A DNA stretch of 64,000 bases from Winogradskyella aurantia (GTDB lineage: Bacteria; Bacteroidota; Bacteroidia; Flavobacteriales; Flavobacteriaceae), in NCBI RefSeq assembly GCF_002266855.1, contig NZ_NGJN01000001.1, positions 62,001 through 126,000 of the forward strand. Reading direction: 5' to 3'. Below, one piece after another: positions 1 through 9,233 of the stretch. The position numbers and the translations under genes were made by a program. How positions within the stretch are numbered: the stretch's first letter is position 1; each line of letters begins with the position of its first letter. Under the pieces are notes generated by a model, which did no database searches, was not told the DNA's origin, and saw only the letters and a list, made by a program, of their open reading frames with translations.

Positions 1-669
1 AAACTCGCTCGAAAATTCAGTAACCACATGGCTTGGCATAACATCATTAACATAGCGCAATTGTTTCATGTTAATATCCATAATGGTGACATGAGCCCCT
101 AAACCCGCAGCCATTTTTGCCGCTTGGATACCTACCGTACCAGCACCAAGAACCAAAACTTTTCCAGGCGGTACACCTGGCACTCCACCTAATAGTACGC
201 CACGACCTTTAATTGGCTTTTCAAGATATTTTGCGCCTTGTTGAATAGCCATACGGCCAGCAACTTCAGACATAGGTGTGAGAAGTGGTAAGCTACCGTC
301 TTTACATTCCACAGTTTCGTAGGCTATACAAACAGCACCGCTTTTCATCATAGCCTTTGTCAGTGGCTCGCTTGATGCAAAATGGAAATAGGTAAATACC
401 ACGTGATGCGATTTTATCAAAGGATATTCTTCTGCAATAGGTTCCTTTACCTTGACAATCATGTCGCAAGAGGCATAGACCTCTTCTATAGTATCTAAGA
501 CAATGGCTCCAACATCTCTATAATCATCATCAAAAAAACCACTACCAAAACCTGCATTTTTTTGCACATATACGGTGTGATTTTTCTTGGTCAATTCGAA
601 AACACCAGAAGGTGTCATTCCTACACGGCTTTCATTGTTCTTGATCTCTTTGGGTACCCCGATTTTCAT
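1..669 (-). CDS. ald: Alanine dehydrogenase, 5' part (C-terminus lies outside the window)
   Basis: The minus-strand frame is open from an ATG at 669 to the window edge and gives 223 residues. The N-terminus (MKIGVPKEIKNNESRVGMTP) is the typical start of the alanine dehydrogenase / transhydrogenase PntA-like fold. A Rossmann dinucleotide loop (LGAGTVGIQAAKMA) follows near residue 178. The family oxidatively deaminates L-alanine to pyruvate and ammonia with NAD+ in the cytoplasm. A usual member is about 370-400 residues, so roughly the last 40% is missing, including part of the NAD-binding domain. A -7 promoter motif lies about 60 bp upstream. Lysine-pathway relatives share the fold, but the N-terminal motif fits Ald best. 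Confidence 0.93.
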   Translation of the reverse strand, partial: MKIGVPKEIKNNESRVGMTPSGVFELTKKNHTVYVQKNAGFGSGFFDDDYRDVGAIVLDTIEEVYASCDMIVKVKEPIAEEYPLIKSHHVVFTYFHFASSEPLTKAMMKSGAVCIAYETVECKDGSLPLLTPMSEVAGRMAIQQGAKYLEKPIKGRGVLLGGVPGVPPGKVLVLGAGTVGIQAAKMAAGLGAHVTIMDINMKQLRYVNDVMPSHVVTEFSSEF

Positions 670-730
670 AGTTGTTGTTGATTTAGGATTTAATAGCAGG
701 ATGAAAGTACCACTAAAAAAATGAACTACG

Positions 731-738
731 CAAATTTA
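731..738 (-). promoter_or_regulatory. Putative -7 promoter box of ald
   Basis: The minus strand reads TAAATTTG, an exact match to the Bacteroidota -7 consensus TAnnTTTG, about 60 bp before the ald start. No clear TTTG -33 element is visible at 18-21 bp spacing, so the call rests on the -7 box alone. The rest of the 317-bp gap (670-986) holds only the terminator near 950; I see no gene in it. Confidence 0.45.
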
Positions 739-939
739 GACACCTGCGCACAGTCATTTTTACGAAATTTTTATTTTGTAGATAATTTTTTTTTGATTCT
801 TTAAAAAAGTAAGAGTTTTCAAAGAAATACATCAATAGATGAAGGTTATATTCTATCGATGACGTGAATCTTGGCTGTTGCGGGGCGCTTAACTAAGGTT
901 AGATTATTGCCAAAGCTATTCACAATCATAGGGCAAAAA

Positions 940-966
940 AAAAGCTGCCAAACGGCAGCTTTTAAC
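940..966 (-). terminator. Rho-independent terminator after the CHRD gene
   Basis: An inverted repeat (AAAAGCTGCC / GGCAGCTTTT, 4-nt loop AAAC) lies about 24 bp past the stop of the minus-strand CHRD gene. On the minus strand it is followed by a long T run. The arms are flanked by A and T tracts, so it could work in both directions. Confidence 0.8.
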
Positions 967-986
967 CCAAATGTTGAACAATTAAA

Positions 987-2195
987 CTACATAGCATTAG
1001 AACCTATGTTACCTTGGGCAACAATGGTTGCCAGTTCATCCATACTTAAATGCACATTAATATATCCATCTACACTAAGTAGGTCATTATACCCAAACAT
1101 AGTATTGTCATCTAACATAGCAATGTTAGAACGACTTATGCCACTGGTACCATTGACTGGGGCAAACGTATAAAGAATTGGGCCACCCTCTGAAGCCGAA
1201 TTCATATGGATATGTGCAGGATGCATGCCACCATCTGGGGTTCCTATTAATGTAATTGTAGCTTGCGCTTCACCATTAAGACGCTCTTCAAATAATACCG
1301 AACCGCTTATGCCCGGCACATCTATTTCTCCTAAAGCATAAGACTTAGACTCTCCTGTAAGCTCGTTTTGTCCTATATCACCCTGGGCAACAATCGTGGC
1401 AAGTTCGTCCATGCTTAAGTGTACATTAACGTAACCGTCTACGCCTAAAATAGCATCGTAACCGAATATGGAGCCATCATCTAATGTTGCTACGTTAGAA
1501 CGACTGATACCAGATGTACCGTCAACAGGTGTAAAGGTGTAAAGAATAGCACCACCTTCTGCAGCTGTGTTCATATGGATATGTGCCGGATGCGTGCCTC
1601 CGTCTGGTGTTCCATTTAGCATAATGGTAGCCTGCGCTTCACCATTAAGACGCTCTTCAAATAATACCGAACCGCTTATGCCAGGTAGATCTATTTCACC
1701 TAGAGCGTAAGATTTTGACATTCCCGTTAATTCATTTTGACCTATATCACCCTGCGCAACAACAGTAGCTAGATCATCAGCGCTTAAATGCACATTAATA
1801 TAGCCATCAAAATCGATTAAGCCTTCATAATTTAGGGGCATGCCATCATTGGTTTGCGACACAATAGTCTCACTCACTCCAGTGGCTCCATTAACTTGGT
1901 TTAAACTTACAGCAATAGCACCGCCTTCTGCAGCTGTATTAACATGAATGTGCGCCGGATGCATACCGTCTTGTGGTGTTCCGGTCAAATTTAAGCTTAC
2001 CAAAACACTACCATCTAGTTGTTCAGCAAACGTGGCAGAGCCTGAAACACCTGAACTAGATAATTCAAACAACTGATAGGTTTTAGATTCTAGATTTGGA
2101 TTAATCATAACATCGTCATCATCTTTACTACAGTTGGTAAAAAACAATGCCGATATAAACAATGTTAAAATAGTTCGTCTTTTTAAATACTTCAT
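987..2195 (-). CDS. Lipoprotein with three tandem CHRD-type domains
   Basis: 402 residues. The N-terminus has a lysine/arginine-rich start, a hydrophobic stretch and a lipobox-like LFFTNC with Cys near residue 22, so a lipoprotein exported across the inner membrane is likely. Three repeats of about 123 residues follow, each with the signature PAHIHxN(T/S)AxEGG and a closing INVHL or VNVHL segment, which fits CHRD domains. Repeats 2 and 3 are nearly identical. The gene follows an ECF sigma / anti-sigma pair on the same strand, a setting in which flavobacteria often encode CHRD or fasciclin envelope proteins. The molecular function of CHRD domains in bacteria is unknown; a role in adhesion or stress is only inference. 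Confidence 0.75.
   Translation of the reverse strand: MKYLKRRTILTLFISALFFTNCSKDDDDVMINPNLESKTYQLFELSSSGVSGSATFAEQLDGSVLVSLNLTGTPQDGMHPAHIHVNTAAEGGAIAVSLNQVNGATGVSETIVSQTNDGMPLNYEGLIDFDGYINVHLSADDLATVVAQGDIGQNELTGMSKSYALGEIDLPGISGSVLFEERLNGEAQATIMLNGTPDGGTHPAHIHMNTAAEGGAILYTFTPVDGTSGISRSNVATLDDGSIFGYDAILGVDGYVNVHLSMDELATIVAQGDIGQNELTGESKSYALGEIDVPGISGSVLFEERLNGEAQATITLIGTPDGGMHPAHIHMNSASEGGPILYTFAPVNGTSGISRSNIAMLDDNTMFGYNDLLSVDGYINVHLSMDELATIVAQGNIGSNAM
1264..1682 (-). repeat. Intragenic tandem duplication, period 369 bp
   Basis: A 50-bp stretch at 1264-1313 recurs without mismatch at 1633-1682, exactly 369 bp (123 codons) apart. The sequence around both copies is also highly similar. This marks CHRD repeats 2 and 3 as the product of a recent in-frame duplication, and makes the gene prone to repeat-number change by recombination. 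Confidence 0.85.
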
Positions 2196-2308
2196 TTTTT
2201 TTGTTTTTATGGTTTGCTGTACCTACGAAGTAATTTAGACGAGGGTTCAATAAATATTCATTTTATGAAATATTTAAGAAAAAAGGGGTATAAGCCCACT
2301 GGCTGAAT

Positions 2309-3127
2309 TTAAGATTCAATTCCGCCGAGCACATACAATTGCTCTAATGTCGGAGTTTCGCTTCCTCCCGCGGGTTCTAGGGTGATACCGAACGCTTCGG
2401 ATGCGTTTGGATTATCAAAGGTAAATAAGGTATTTTCCTGATTGAAATTTTCAAGTAATCCTAAACTAGTAGGGGTTAATGGATCCATGGTTAAAGACCA
2501 AACTTGATAGACCATTGCTTCTGGTGCTACTGGTAACTGGCTTGCATCAATGATGATTTTATTTTCTTCGGTATTCCAAAATACACTAACGCTTGATTCT
2601 GGGGAAATGTCTTGCCCTTTCAAATTAACCTTTCTTGTATTGATGGAAGCGACAGTTCTTAATAGTTCTTCTTTAATAACCGTATTTTGTATTTGGCTCT
2701 CAATTTGCTGTTCAAGTTTTTCTTTTTGTTCAATATTCGCGCTTAAAATAGATTTAACCTCAGTTGTATTTTGGTATTGGAATATGAAGAAAATTAAAAA
2801 TGTTGCAGCGGCCGCCCAACCAACTAGCGGATTCAAGAGGATGGTTTTTGGTTTCTTTGCCACTTGAGTTGTTTCAGATTGCTCAAGCTGTGTTAGATCG
2901 ACCCTTTGGGTAACAATTTTTTTAAGAACCTCTGCAAAGTCTTGGTCTTTGGATATGGTAGCTTCTTTCGCAAGGTGCATTACTATTTGTTCTATAGCCT
3001 CCACTTCACGTCTTAACTCTGGGCTATGTTCTATAAGTTCTGCCAATTCTGCATTGCGCTCCTCAGAGAGCAAGCCAGCCACATATAGTTCTAGTTCACC
3101 TGACGCTATTAGATCTTTACTATTCAT
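2309..3127 (-). CDS. Anti-sigma factor, single-pass membrane protein
   Basis: 272 residues. The cytoplasmic N-terminus (about 1-70, SGELELYVAGLLSEE) resembles the zinc-less anti-sigma domain found in Bacteroidota. One membrane segment (WAAAATFLIFFIFQY) lies near residue 105, followed by a coiled stretch and a periplasmic RskA-like C-terminal domain (VYQVWSLTMDPLTPTSLG). Its start overlaps the end of the ECF sigma gene by 8 bp, which implies translational coupling. It most likely sequesters that sigma factor at the membrane until an envelope signal arrives. The CHRD lipoprotein gene follows 113 bp downstream and is a plausible target or co-transcribed partner. Confidence 0.85.
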   Translation of the reverse strand: MNSKDLIASGELELYVAGLLSEERNAELAELIEHSPELRREVEAIEQIVMHLAKEATISKDQDFAEVLKKIVTQRVDLTQLEQSETTQVAKKPKTILLNPLVGWAAAATFLIFFIFQYQNTTEVKSILSANIEQKEKLEQQIESQIQNTVIKEELLRTVASINTRKVNLKGQDISPESSVSVFWNTEENKIIIDASQLPVAPEAMVYQVWSLTMDPLTPTSLGLLENFNQENTLFTFDNPNASEAFGITLEPAGGSETPTLEQLYVLGGIES

Positions 3128-3659
3128 TTTCTAAATTTTCTCGAAGCTTTTTCAAACAATTTCTATTACGGCTTTTTACCGTACCTACAGGAATCGATAA
3201 TCTTTCAGCAGCCATGATCTGTGTGTAGTCCTTAAAATAAAGCATTTCAATTAATTCCACACATTTCTTTTTTAATTGTTGTAGCATCCGTTTTAAGCCT
3301 TCGTAATTTTCACCTGACACGTTCTCACTCGCCGGTTTTTCAAAGATATTAACGAAAAAATCTAAGGAATGGTTCTTTTTTTGTCGTTTAAATTCCTTGG
3401 ACCTCGTGTAATCTATGGCCGCATTTCTAGCCATGTTCAGAAGCCATGTAAAAAAACGTCCTTTTTTCGCATCGTATAATTGAGCTTTTTCCCAGACCTT
3501 GACAAATACGTCTTGACAAATTTCTTTAGAAATGGCCTCGTCCTGTATGATAATGTTTATGGCGCCAAGTATATTTTCGGCATACATGTTATGCAGCTGC
3601 TCAAAGGCATCAACATTATGCTGCTTCAATTCTACTACTAATCTATCTATATTTTCCAT
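3120..3659 (-). CDS. ECF-type RNA polymerase sigma factor
   Basis: 179 residues, normal for the sigma-70 ECF family. Region 2 is visible around residues 25-90 (EQLHNMYAENILG, CQDVFVKVWEKA, FFTWLLNMARNAAIDYTR). Region 4 lies near residues 125-175 (LIEMLYFKDYTQIMAAERLSIPVGTVKSR), with the helix-turn-helix in the last part. It is the first gene of a sigma / anti-sigma / CHRD set. leuS ends 53 bp upstream on the same strand; I see no strong terminator between them, so read-through is possible. Regulation is expected by the neighbouring anti-sigma factor. Confidence 0.92.
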   Translation of the reverse strand: MENIDRLVVELKQHNVDAFEQLHNMYAENILGAINIIIQDEAISKEICQDVFVKVWEKAQLYDAKKGRFFTWLLNMARNAAIDYTRSKEFKRQKKNHSLDFFVNIFEKPASENVSGENYEGLKRMLQQLKKKCVELIEMLYFKDYTQIMAAERLSIPVGTVKSRNRNCLKKLRENLENE

Positions 3660-3712
3660 ACTGCCTTTTAAGAACCATAACTTGTTATTTGTACCTTGCT
3701 TTTTTACTTAGG

Positions 3713-6658
3713 TTAGCCTACAATATTTACGATCTTACCGGGCACTATAATGACTTTTTTTGGTGTGCGACCCTGTAATTGTTCTTGCGTTTTTTCGTAG
3801 GCCAAGACCGTTTTTTCAATATCCTCCTTAGTCATATCTAGAGGCAACTCCAAGGTAAACCGCATTTTACCATTAAAGGAAATCGGATAGTTTTTGGTAC
3901 TTTCTACCACATACTTTTCCTCAAATTTTGGAAATGCAGCCAAAGAAATAGATGCTGTATGCCCTAATTTTTCCCACAACTCTTCTGCAATGTGCGGTGC
4001 ATAGGGAGAAATCAATATCAATAAAGGTTCTAATACGGTTTTACTTGTACACTTTTGAGCGGTCAATTCATTTACGGCAATCATAAAGGTAGATACCGAG
4101 GTATTAAAAGAAAAATTCTCAATGTCCTCCTCGACTTTCTTTATGGTTTTATGTAGGGTTTTTAGATGGTCTTTTGTGGGTTCGGCATCCTTAACGTTTA
4201 AACCATTTTCCCCAACGTATAATTTCCAGAGTTTTTTAAGAAAGCTATGGACACCTGAAATACCCGCCGTATTCCATGGCTTGTATTGTTCTAAGGGTCC
4301 TAAAAACATTTCGTAAAGCCTGAGGCTGTCGGCTCCGTATTGCTCACAAATGGCATCTGGATTAACTACATTGTATTTAGATTTAGACATTTTTTCGACA
4401 TCATGCTTGACTTTAATATATCCATCTTCCTCACCAATAAAATATGCATTATCTAATTCTGGTCTCCACTTAATTAAATCATCAATTTTAACAAGGCTGC
4501 TGCTATTTACAAGTGAAACATCAACATGAGTTGGCGAAAAATTCTCGTATTTAGCTTTATTGGAAACATGAAAATTTTTTTCAAACAATTCTTTCAAATC
4601 TCCAATGAAAAAATCTTCAAAACGCTTCTTTTCATCAACAACTTTATTTATTGTCTCATAATTTGTGTAAATAACAATTGGTTTGGCATCCTTTTTTAGA
4701 CTTGTATTCCACTTGAATAAAAAAGCACTTGTCCCCAAAATCATTCCTTGGTTAATCAACTTTTTAAAAGGCTCCTCAACATTTACAAACCCTCTATCCT
4801 TCATAAACTTTACCCAAAAACGCGAGTACAACAAATGGCCTGTAGCGTGTTCGCTACCTCCTATATATAAATCCACATTTTCCCAATAGTTTAAGGCTTC
4901 TTCAGAAGCAAATGCCTCATCTCTCTTCGCTTTTTCTTCCATGTATCTGAAAAAATACCAGGAGCTACCTGCCCAACCTGGCATGGTGTTGAGTTCTAAT
5001 GGGAAGATTGTTTTATTATCTATCAACTCATTACTCACTACTTTCTTCTCAATACTATTCCACGCCCAAACATCGGCACGTCCTAAAGGCGGCTCGCCTT
5101 CTTCGGTTGGTAAGTATTTTTCTACTTCTGGCAAGGTGAGTGGTAAGTATTCAGCATCTATCATCTGTGGCATGCCATTCACATAATACACCGGAAACGG
5201 CTCGCCCCAATAGCGCTGGCGTGAAAACACGGCATCGCGTAAACGGTAATTAGTTTTACCTTGACCCTGTCCTATTTGTTCTAGCTCGTAAATAACGCGC
5301 TTAGTAGCCTTTTTAAAATCTAAGCCATTAAGAAAATCGCTATTGGCAATTTTAACCTTGTCTTTAGAGGCATAGGCTTCTTCCGAAATATCAACACCAT
5401 CAAAAATATTAGGAATGTCTATTCCAAAATGTTTTGCAAAATCGTAATCGCGCTGGTCGCCACAGGGCACAGCCATAACGGCGCCTGTGCCGTAGCCTGC
5501 CAAGACGTAATCGCCAATCCAGATAGGAATTGGATTTTTTGTAAATGGATGTTCTGCATAGGCCCCCGTAAAAACACCTGAAATGGTTTTTACATCGGCC
5601 ATCCGGTCGCGCTCGCTTCGTTTTGCCGTTTTTTCTATGTAGGCTTCCACCTCAGCCCTTTGAGCTTCGGTTGTTATTTTAGATACTAGCTCATGTTCTG
5701 GCGCCAAGGTCATGAAGGAGGCTCCAAAAATGGTATCTGGACGTGTGGTAAACACCTCAATGGTCTCGGCATGATCTTTAACGTTAAACGAAACAGATGC
5801 ACCTACGGATTTCCCAATCCAGTTGCGCTGGCTTTCCTTCAGCGAATCCGTCCAATCTATCGTTTCCAAACCTTGCAATAAACGCTCAGCATAAGCTGAA
5901 ATCCGCATACTCCATTGGGTCATTTTTTTCCGAATCACAGGATGACCGCCACGTTCAGAAACGCCATTGACAATTTCATCATTGGCTAAAACCGTTCCAA
6001 GCGCAGGACACCAGTTAACTTCAGTTTCGGCTAAGTAGGTCAATCTATATTTCAACAAGATTTCCTGTTGTTGTTCAGAAGTATAGCTATTCCAATCCGA
6101 AGCGGTAAACGGGTCTATGTTATCATCACAAGCCGCATTAACTGCAACGTTTCCTTCTGATTTAAATCTTTCCACCAATGTGTCAATAGATTCAGCCTTA
6201 TCGGAATCGTTATTGTACCACGATTCAAACAACTGAATAAAAATCCATTGGGTCCATTTGTAGTACTTTGGGTCTGAGGTGCGTACTTCTCTTGACCAGT
6301 CAAAAGAGAAACCGATTTGATCTAGTTGGCGACGGTAGGTTTTTATGTTTGTTTCTGTGGTAACAGCAGGGTGTTGACCTGTTTGTATGGCGTATTGCTC
6401 AGCCGGCAGACCAAAACTATCGTAACCTTGCGGATGAAGTACATTAAACCCTTTATGACGTTTGTAACGGGCATAAATATCACTGGCGATATAACCTAAT
6501 GGATGACCGACATGCAAACCCGCACCACTTGGATAAGGGAACATGTCTAGAACGTAATATTTTGGTCTATTTGAATGATTTTCGGCTTTAAAAGTCTCAT
6601 GCTTTTCCCAATACGCTTGCCACTTTTTTTCAATAGCCTTAAAATTGTACCTCATCAC
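3713..6658 (-). CDS. leuS: Leucyl-tRNA synthetase
   Basis: 981 residues. It charges tRNA-Leu in the cytoplasm. The class I motifs are present: HVGH in PYPSGAGLHVGH near residue 48 and KMSKS near residue 757. The CP1 editing domain (TRPDTIFGASFM) lies between, and the anticodon-binding C-terminus ends in VIIVPGKIVNIVG. The segment of about 110 residues before KMSKS (4400-4735) is lysine/phenylalanine-rich, visibly more AT-rich than the flanks, and longer than I recall for flavobacterial LeuRS; see findings. It is transcribed divergently from ftsX with a 119-bp gap. Confidence 0.97.
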   Translation of the reverse strand: MMRYNFKAIEKKWQAYWEKHETFKAENHSNRPKYYVLDMFPYPSGAGLHVGHPLGYIASDIYARYKRHKGFNVLHPQGYDSFGLPAEQYAIQTGQHPAVTTETNIKTYRRQLDQIGFSFDWSREVRTSDPKYYKWTQWIFIQLFESWYNNDSDKAESIDTLVERFKSEGNVAVNAACDDNIDPFTASDWNSYTSEQQQEILLKYRLTYLAETEVNWCPALGTVLANDEIVNGVSERGGHPVIRKKMTQWSMRISAYAERLLQGLETIDWTDSLKESQRNWIGKSVGASVSFNVKDHAETIEVFTTRPDTIFGASFMTLAPEHELVSKITTEAQRAEVEAYIEKTAKRSERDRMADVKTISGVFTGAYAEHPFTKNPIPIWIGDYVLAGYGTGAVMAVPCGDQRDYDFAKHFGIDIPNIFDGVDISEEAYASKDKVKIANSDFLNGLDFKKATKRVIYELEQIGQGQGKTNYRLRDAVFSRQRYWGEPFPVYYVNGMPQMIDAEYLPLTLPEVEKYLPTEEGEPPLGRADVWAWNSIEKKVVSNELIDNKTIFPLELNTMPGWAGSSWYFFRYMEEKAKRDEAFASEEALNYWENVDLYIGGSEHATGHLLYSRFWVKFMKDRGFVNVEEPFKKLINQGMILGTSAFLFKWNTSLKKDAKPIVIYTNYETINKVVDEKKRFEDFFIGDLKELFEKNFHVSNKAKYENFSPTHVDVSLVNSSSLVKIDDLIKWRPELDNAYFIGEEDGYIKVKHDVEKMSKSKYNVVNPDAICEQYGADSLRLYEMFLGPLEQYKPWNTAGISGVHSFLKKLWKLYVGENGLNVKDAEPTKDHLKTLHKTIKKVEEDIENFSFNTSVSTFMIAVNELTAQKCTSKTVLEPLLILISPYAPHIAEELWEKLGHTASISLAAFPKFEEKYVVESTKNYPISFNGKMRFTLELPLDMTKEDIEKTVLAYEKTQEQLQGRTPKKVIIVPGKIVNIVG

Positions 6659-6777
6659 AAAGATTCATTGAAATAAGCAGCAAATTTAGGGCTATTACAA
6701 CACAATTAAAAACTAAACGTTGTAATAGTCGGCAGAAGGAAATTGTTTTTTATTTTTACAGCACTAATCCATTTTTT

Positions 6778-7656
6778 ATGGCATCATCCTTTGATAAGTA
6801 TCAAAAGCGCAAACTGATTTCATCCTATATTTCTGTAGTGATTAGTATCTCCCTAGTGCTATTTCTTTTAGGGTGTCTTGGGTTGCTTGTCATCAACTCA
6901 AAGAAAGTAGCTAATCATTTCAAGGAACAAGTGGTGATGACCATTTATTTAAATGATACGGCTAAAGAGGTAGAAGTAAATCAATTGAAGAAAAGCTTGG
7001 CGATGTCAGACTATACCAAAGAAGCCGTTTATGTATCTAAAGAAGAGGCTGCAGACTATATGAAAGCCGAGACTGGTGAGGATTTTATGGATTTTGTGGG
7101 CTATAACCCACTTAAAAATTCTATTGATGTTTATTTAAACGCCGACTTCGTAACCACAGAACAACTTGCGGAAATTAGCAATACCCTTGCAAACAAAACG
7201 TTTATTGAGGAAATACGGTATGATAATGATTTGGTAGAATTAATGAATGATAACGTCAAAAAAATATCTTTTTGGGTATTGGTTATAAGTGGAGTGTTCA
7301 CCCTGATAGCTGTTTTACTCATTAATAGTTCTATTAGACTTGCGGTCTATTCAAAACGATTTATAATAAAAACTATGCAAATGGTTGGGGCGACCAAAAG
7401 TTTTATTCGGCGGCCCTTTATATGGACGAGTGTTCAACTGGGTATTATAGGCGCTATTGTAGCACTCATGGGTTTGGCTGTTGTTTTGTATTATCTCAAC
7501 TTGACATTTCCAGAATTGGAGCTTTTAAGAAATTCAATCTTATTAGTATTATTGTTCGTTGGCATTTTTGTGATGGGTATTGTAATTACATGGATCAGTA
7601 CCTTCATTGCGACACAGCGTTTTTTGAACTTGAAAACGGATCAGCTTTATTATTAG
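6778..7656 (+). CDS. ftsX: Cell-division protein FtsX
   Basis: 292 residues. The ABC-type membrane subunit partners FtsE at the divisome and controls peptidoglycan hydrolases. There is an N-terminal membrane segment (about 20-42), a periplasmic loop (45-160) and three C-terminal segments (about 165-285), the FtsX topology. The motif QMVGATKSFIRRPF before TM3 is characteristic. The ATPase gene ftsE is not adjacent. The gene opens a co-directional run with two small membrane proteins, uppP and truB, an order common in Bacteroidota. A -7-like TATTTTTA at 6751-6758 could be its promoter. Confidence 0.95.
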   Translation: MASSFDKYQKRKLISSYISVVISISLVLFLLGCLGLLVINSKKVANHFKEQVVMTIYLNDTAKEVEVNQLKKSLAMSDYTKEAVYVSKEEAADYMKAETGEDFMDFVGYNPLKNSIDVYLNADFVTTEQLAEISNTLANKTFIEEIRYDNDLVELMNDNVKKISFWVLVISGVFTLIAVLLINSSIRLAVYSKRFIIKTMQMVGATKSFIRRPFIWTSVQLGIIGAIVALMGLAVVLYYLNLTFPELELLRNSILLVLLFVGIFVMGIVITWISTFIATQRFLNLKTDQLYY

Positions 7657-7730
7657 TGTTAAGTTGATAGTTGTTGGTTGTTAGAAAATAAAATTTACTG
7701 GCTTTCGTTAGTATTTAAAAACCACCGTTC

Positions 7731-8087
7731 ATGAAAAAATCCGTTAGAAATGCACTCATAATTTTGCCCATCTTGGTTTTAATTCCATTTTTGTTTTTTA
7801 AATCTTGCATGATTTACAATCCAAAACCCGCTGATTGTGATATTGTAACTACAAAAATCATTAAGGTAAGGGAAGGTTCTACCTTTGACATCCAATTTAA
7901 AGGAAGTACCGGCAATACCTATTACATCAACAGAGGATTAGAACAAGGTTTAAATTTAGATACTCTTAACGCTTTGGTTTTAAATAAAACCGTTACTTTG
8001 CATTTAGCAAAATTAGCTTTCGGTCCTACCAAACACATTGCCCAGCTTGCAATTGATGACCAAGTTATTTTTACAGAATTCGATTAG
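7731..8087 (+). CDS. Small membrane-anchored protein of unknown function
   Basis: 118 residues. The N-terminus is a charged start plus a hydrophobic segment (ALIILPILVLIPFLFF, about 9-24), then KSCMIY. The Cys could be a lipobox, but the preceding residues FFKS are a poor match, so an uncleaved anchor is more likely. The remainder (about 95 residues) has alternating beta-type patterns and no motif that I recognise. It sits 74 bp after ftsX and 3 bp before the DUF3098 gene, so it is probably co-transcribed with them. No function is assigned. Confidence 0.7.
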   Translation: MKKSVRNALIILPILVLIPFLFFKSCMIYNPKPADCDIVTTKIIKVREGSTFDIQFKGSTGNTYYINRGLEQGLNLDTLNALVLNKTVTLHLAKLAFGPTKHIAQLAIDDQVIFTEFD

Positions 8088-8090
8088 ATT

Positions 8091-8360
8091 ATGGGTGAAA
8101 AAAAACGAAAAGAGGCTTCTAAAGCCGAGTTTATTTTTGGAAAGAAAAACTACAAATGGTTATTTATTGGCTTGGCCTTTATCGCTGTTGGTTTTATAAT
8201 TATGGCCGGTGGCGGTAGTGATGACCCAAACGTTTTTGACCCTTCAATTTTTCACTGGAGACGCATCCGTTTAGCACCAACTTTAGTATTGATTGGATTT
8301 GGCATTCAGGTCTATGCCATTCTTCTAAATCCCGATAAGGAAAAAAAATCAGATAAATAA
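8091..8360 (+). CDS. DUF3098 family small membrane protein
   Basis: 89 residues. Two hydrophobic segments (WLFIGLAFIAVGFIIMAGG and the segment around PTLVLIGFGIQVYAILL) are separated by a short loop with DPSIFHWRRIRLAP. The F(G/N)KKNYKWLFIGL start and the two-TM architecture match DUF3098, a Bacteroidota family regularly placed between ftsX and uppP. Function is unknown; the context suggests an envelope or cell-division role. Confidence 0.88.
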   Translation: MGEKKRKEASKAEFIFGKKNYKWLFIGLAFIAVGFIIMAGGGSDDPNVFDPSIFHWRRIRLAPTLVLIGFGIQVYAILLNPDKEKKSDK

Positions 8361-8439
8361 AATAAGGAATATCCTATACATTGAACTTTCACATGTCTTA
8401 TTTTGGAAATTGACTAATGAAAGATGATATTTGCTCCCC

Positions 8440-9231
8440 ATGGATATATTAGATGCCATCATATTAGGTGTTGTACAAGGACTCACGGAATTTCTACCTG
8501 TGTCCTCGAGTGGTCACTTAGAATTGGGGAAGGCCATATTGGGCGATAATTCCTTGCCGCAAGAGAGTTTATTATTTACCGTGGTTCTGCATTTTGCTAC
8601 GGCCTTAAGCACTATGGTTGTATTTAGAAAGGATATTGTTACCATTCTTAAAGGTGCTCTCCAATTTCAATGGAATGAGGATTTACAATTTATTTTAAAA
8701 ATTGCGCTTTCCATGATACCGGCAACAATTGTGGGCCTATTCTATGAAGAGGAACTCGAGCAACTCTTTAGTGGTAATATCTTTCTCGTAGGTAGTATGC
8801 TTATTGTCACTGCTGTTTTACTGTTTCTAGCCGATAAGGCCAAGGACACAAAAAAAAACGTAACGTTTTCAAATGCTCTTATGATAGGTATATCCCAAAC
8901 CATTGCTATACTTCCAGGTATCTCCAGGTCTGGAGCTACTATTTCTACATCCGTTTTATTGGGGAATGATAAAACCAAAGCCGCTAGATTTTCATTTTTA
9001 ATGGTTGTACCACTCATTTTCGGAAAAATTTTTAAAGATATATTTAGTGGTGCCCTCACCTATGAGAACTCAAACTTTACAAGCCTGACTGTCGGATTTG
9101 CCGCAGCCTTTATAGCTGGTTTATTTGCTTGTACATGGATGATAGCTTTGGTAAAAAAAAGTAAGTTATCCTACTTTGCCATATACTGTGCTGTTGTTGG
9201 TATTACTGCAATCATCTGGACGTTTCTGTAA
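8440..9231 (+). CDS. uppP: Undecaprenyl-diphosphatase (BacA/UppP family)
   Basis: 263 residues from the ATG at 8440; a TTG 9 bp upstream would add only three residues and is less likely. The enzyme is an integral membrane phosphatase that recycles undecaprenyl pyrophosphate to the monophosphate carrier for peptidoglycan and other glycans. Both family motifs are present: GVVQGLTEFLPVSSSGH near the N-terminus and ILPGISRSGATIS near residue 160. About seven hydrophobic segments are visible. It ends 2 bp before truB, so the two are translationally close. Confidence 0.96.
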   Translation: MDILDAIILGVVQGLTEFLPVSSSGHLELGKAILGDNSLPQESLLFTVVLHFATALSTMVVFRKDIVTILKGALQFQWNEDLQFILKIALSMIPATIVGLFYEEELEQLFSGNIFLVGSMLIVTAVLLFLADKAKDTKKNVTFSNALMIGISQTIAILPGISRSGATISTSVLLGNDKTKAARFSFLMVVPLIFGKIFKDIFSGALTYENSNFTSLTVGFAAAFIAGLFACTWMIALVKKSKLSYFAIYCAVVGITAIIWTFL

Positions 9232-9233
9232 TC

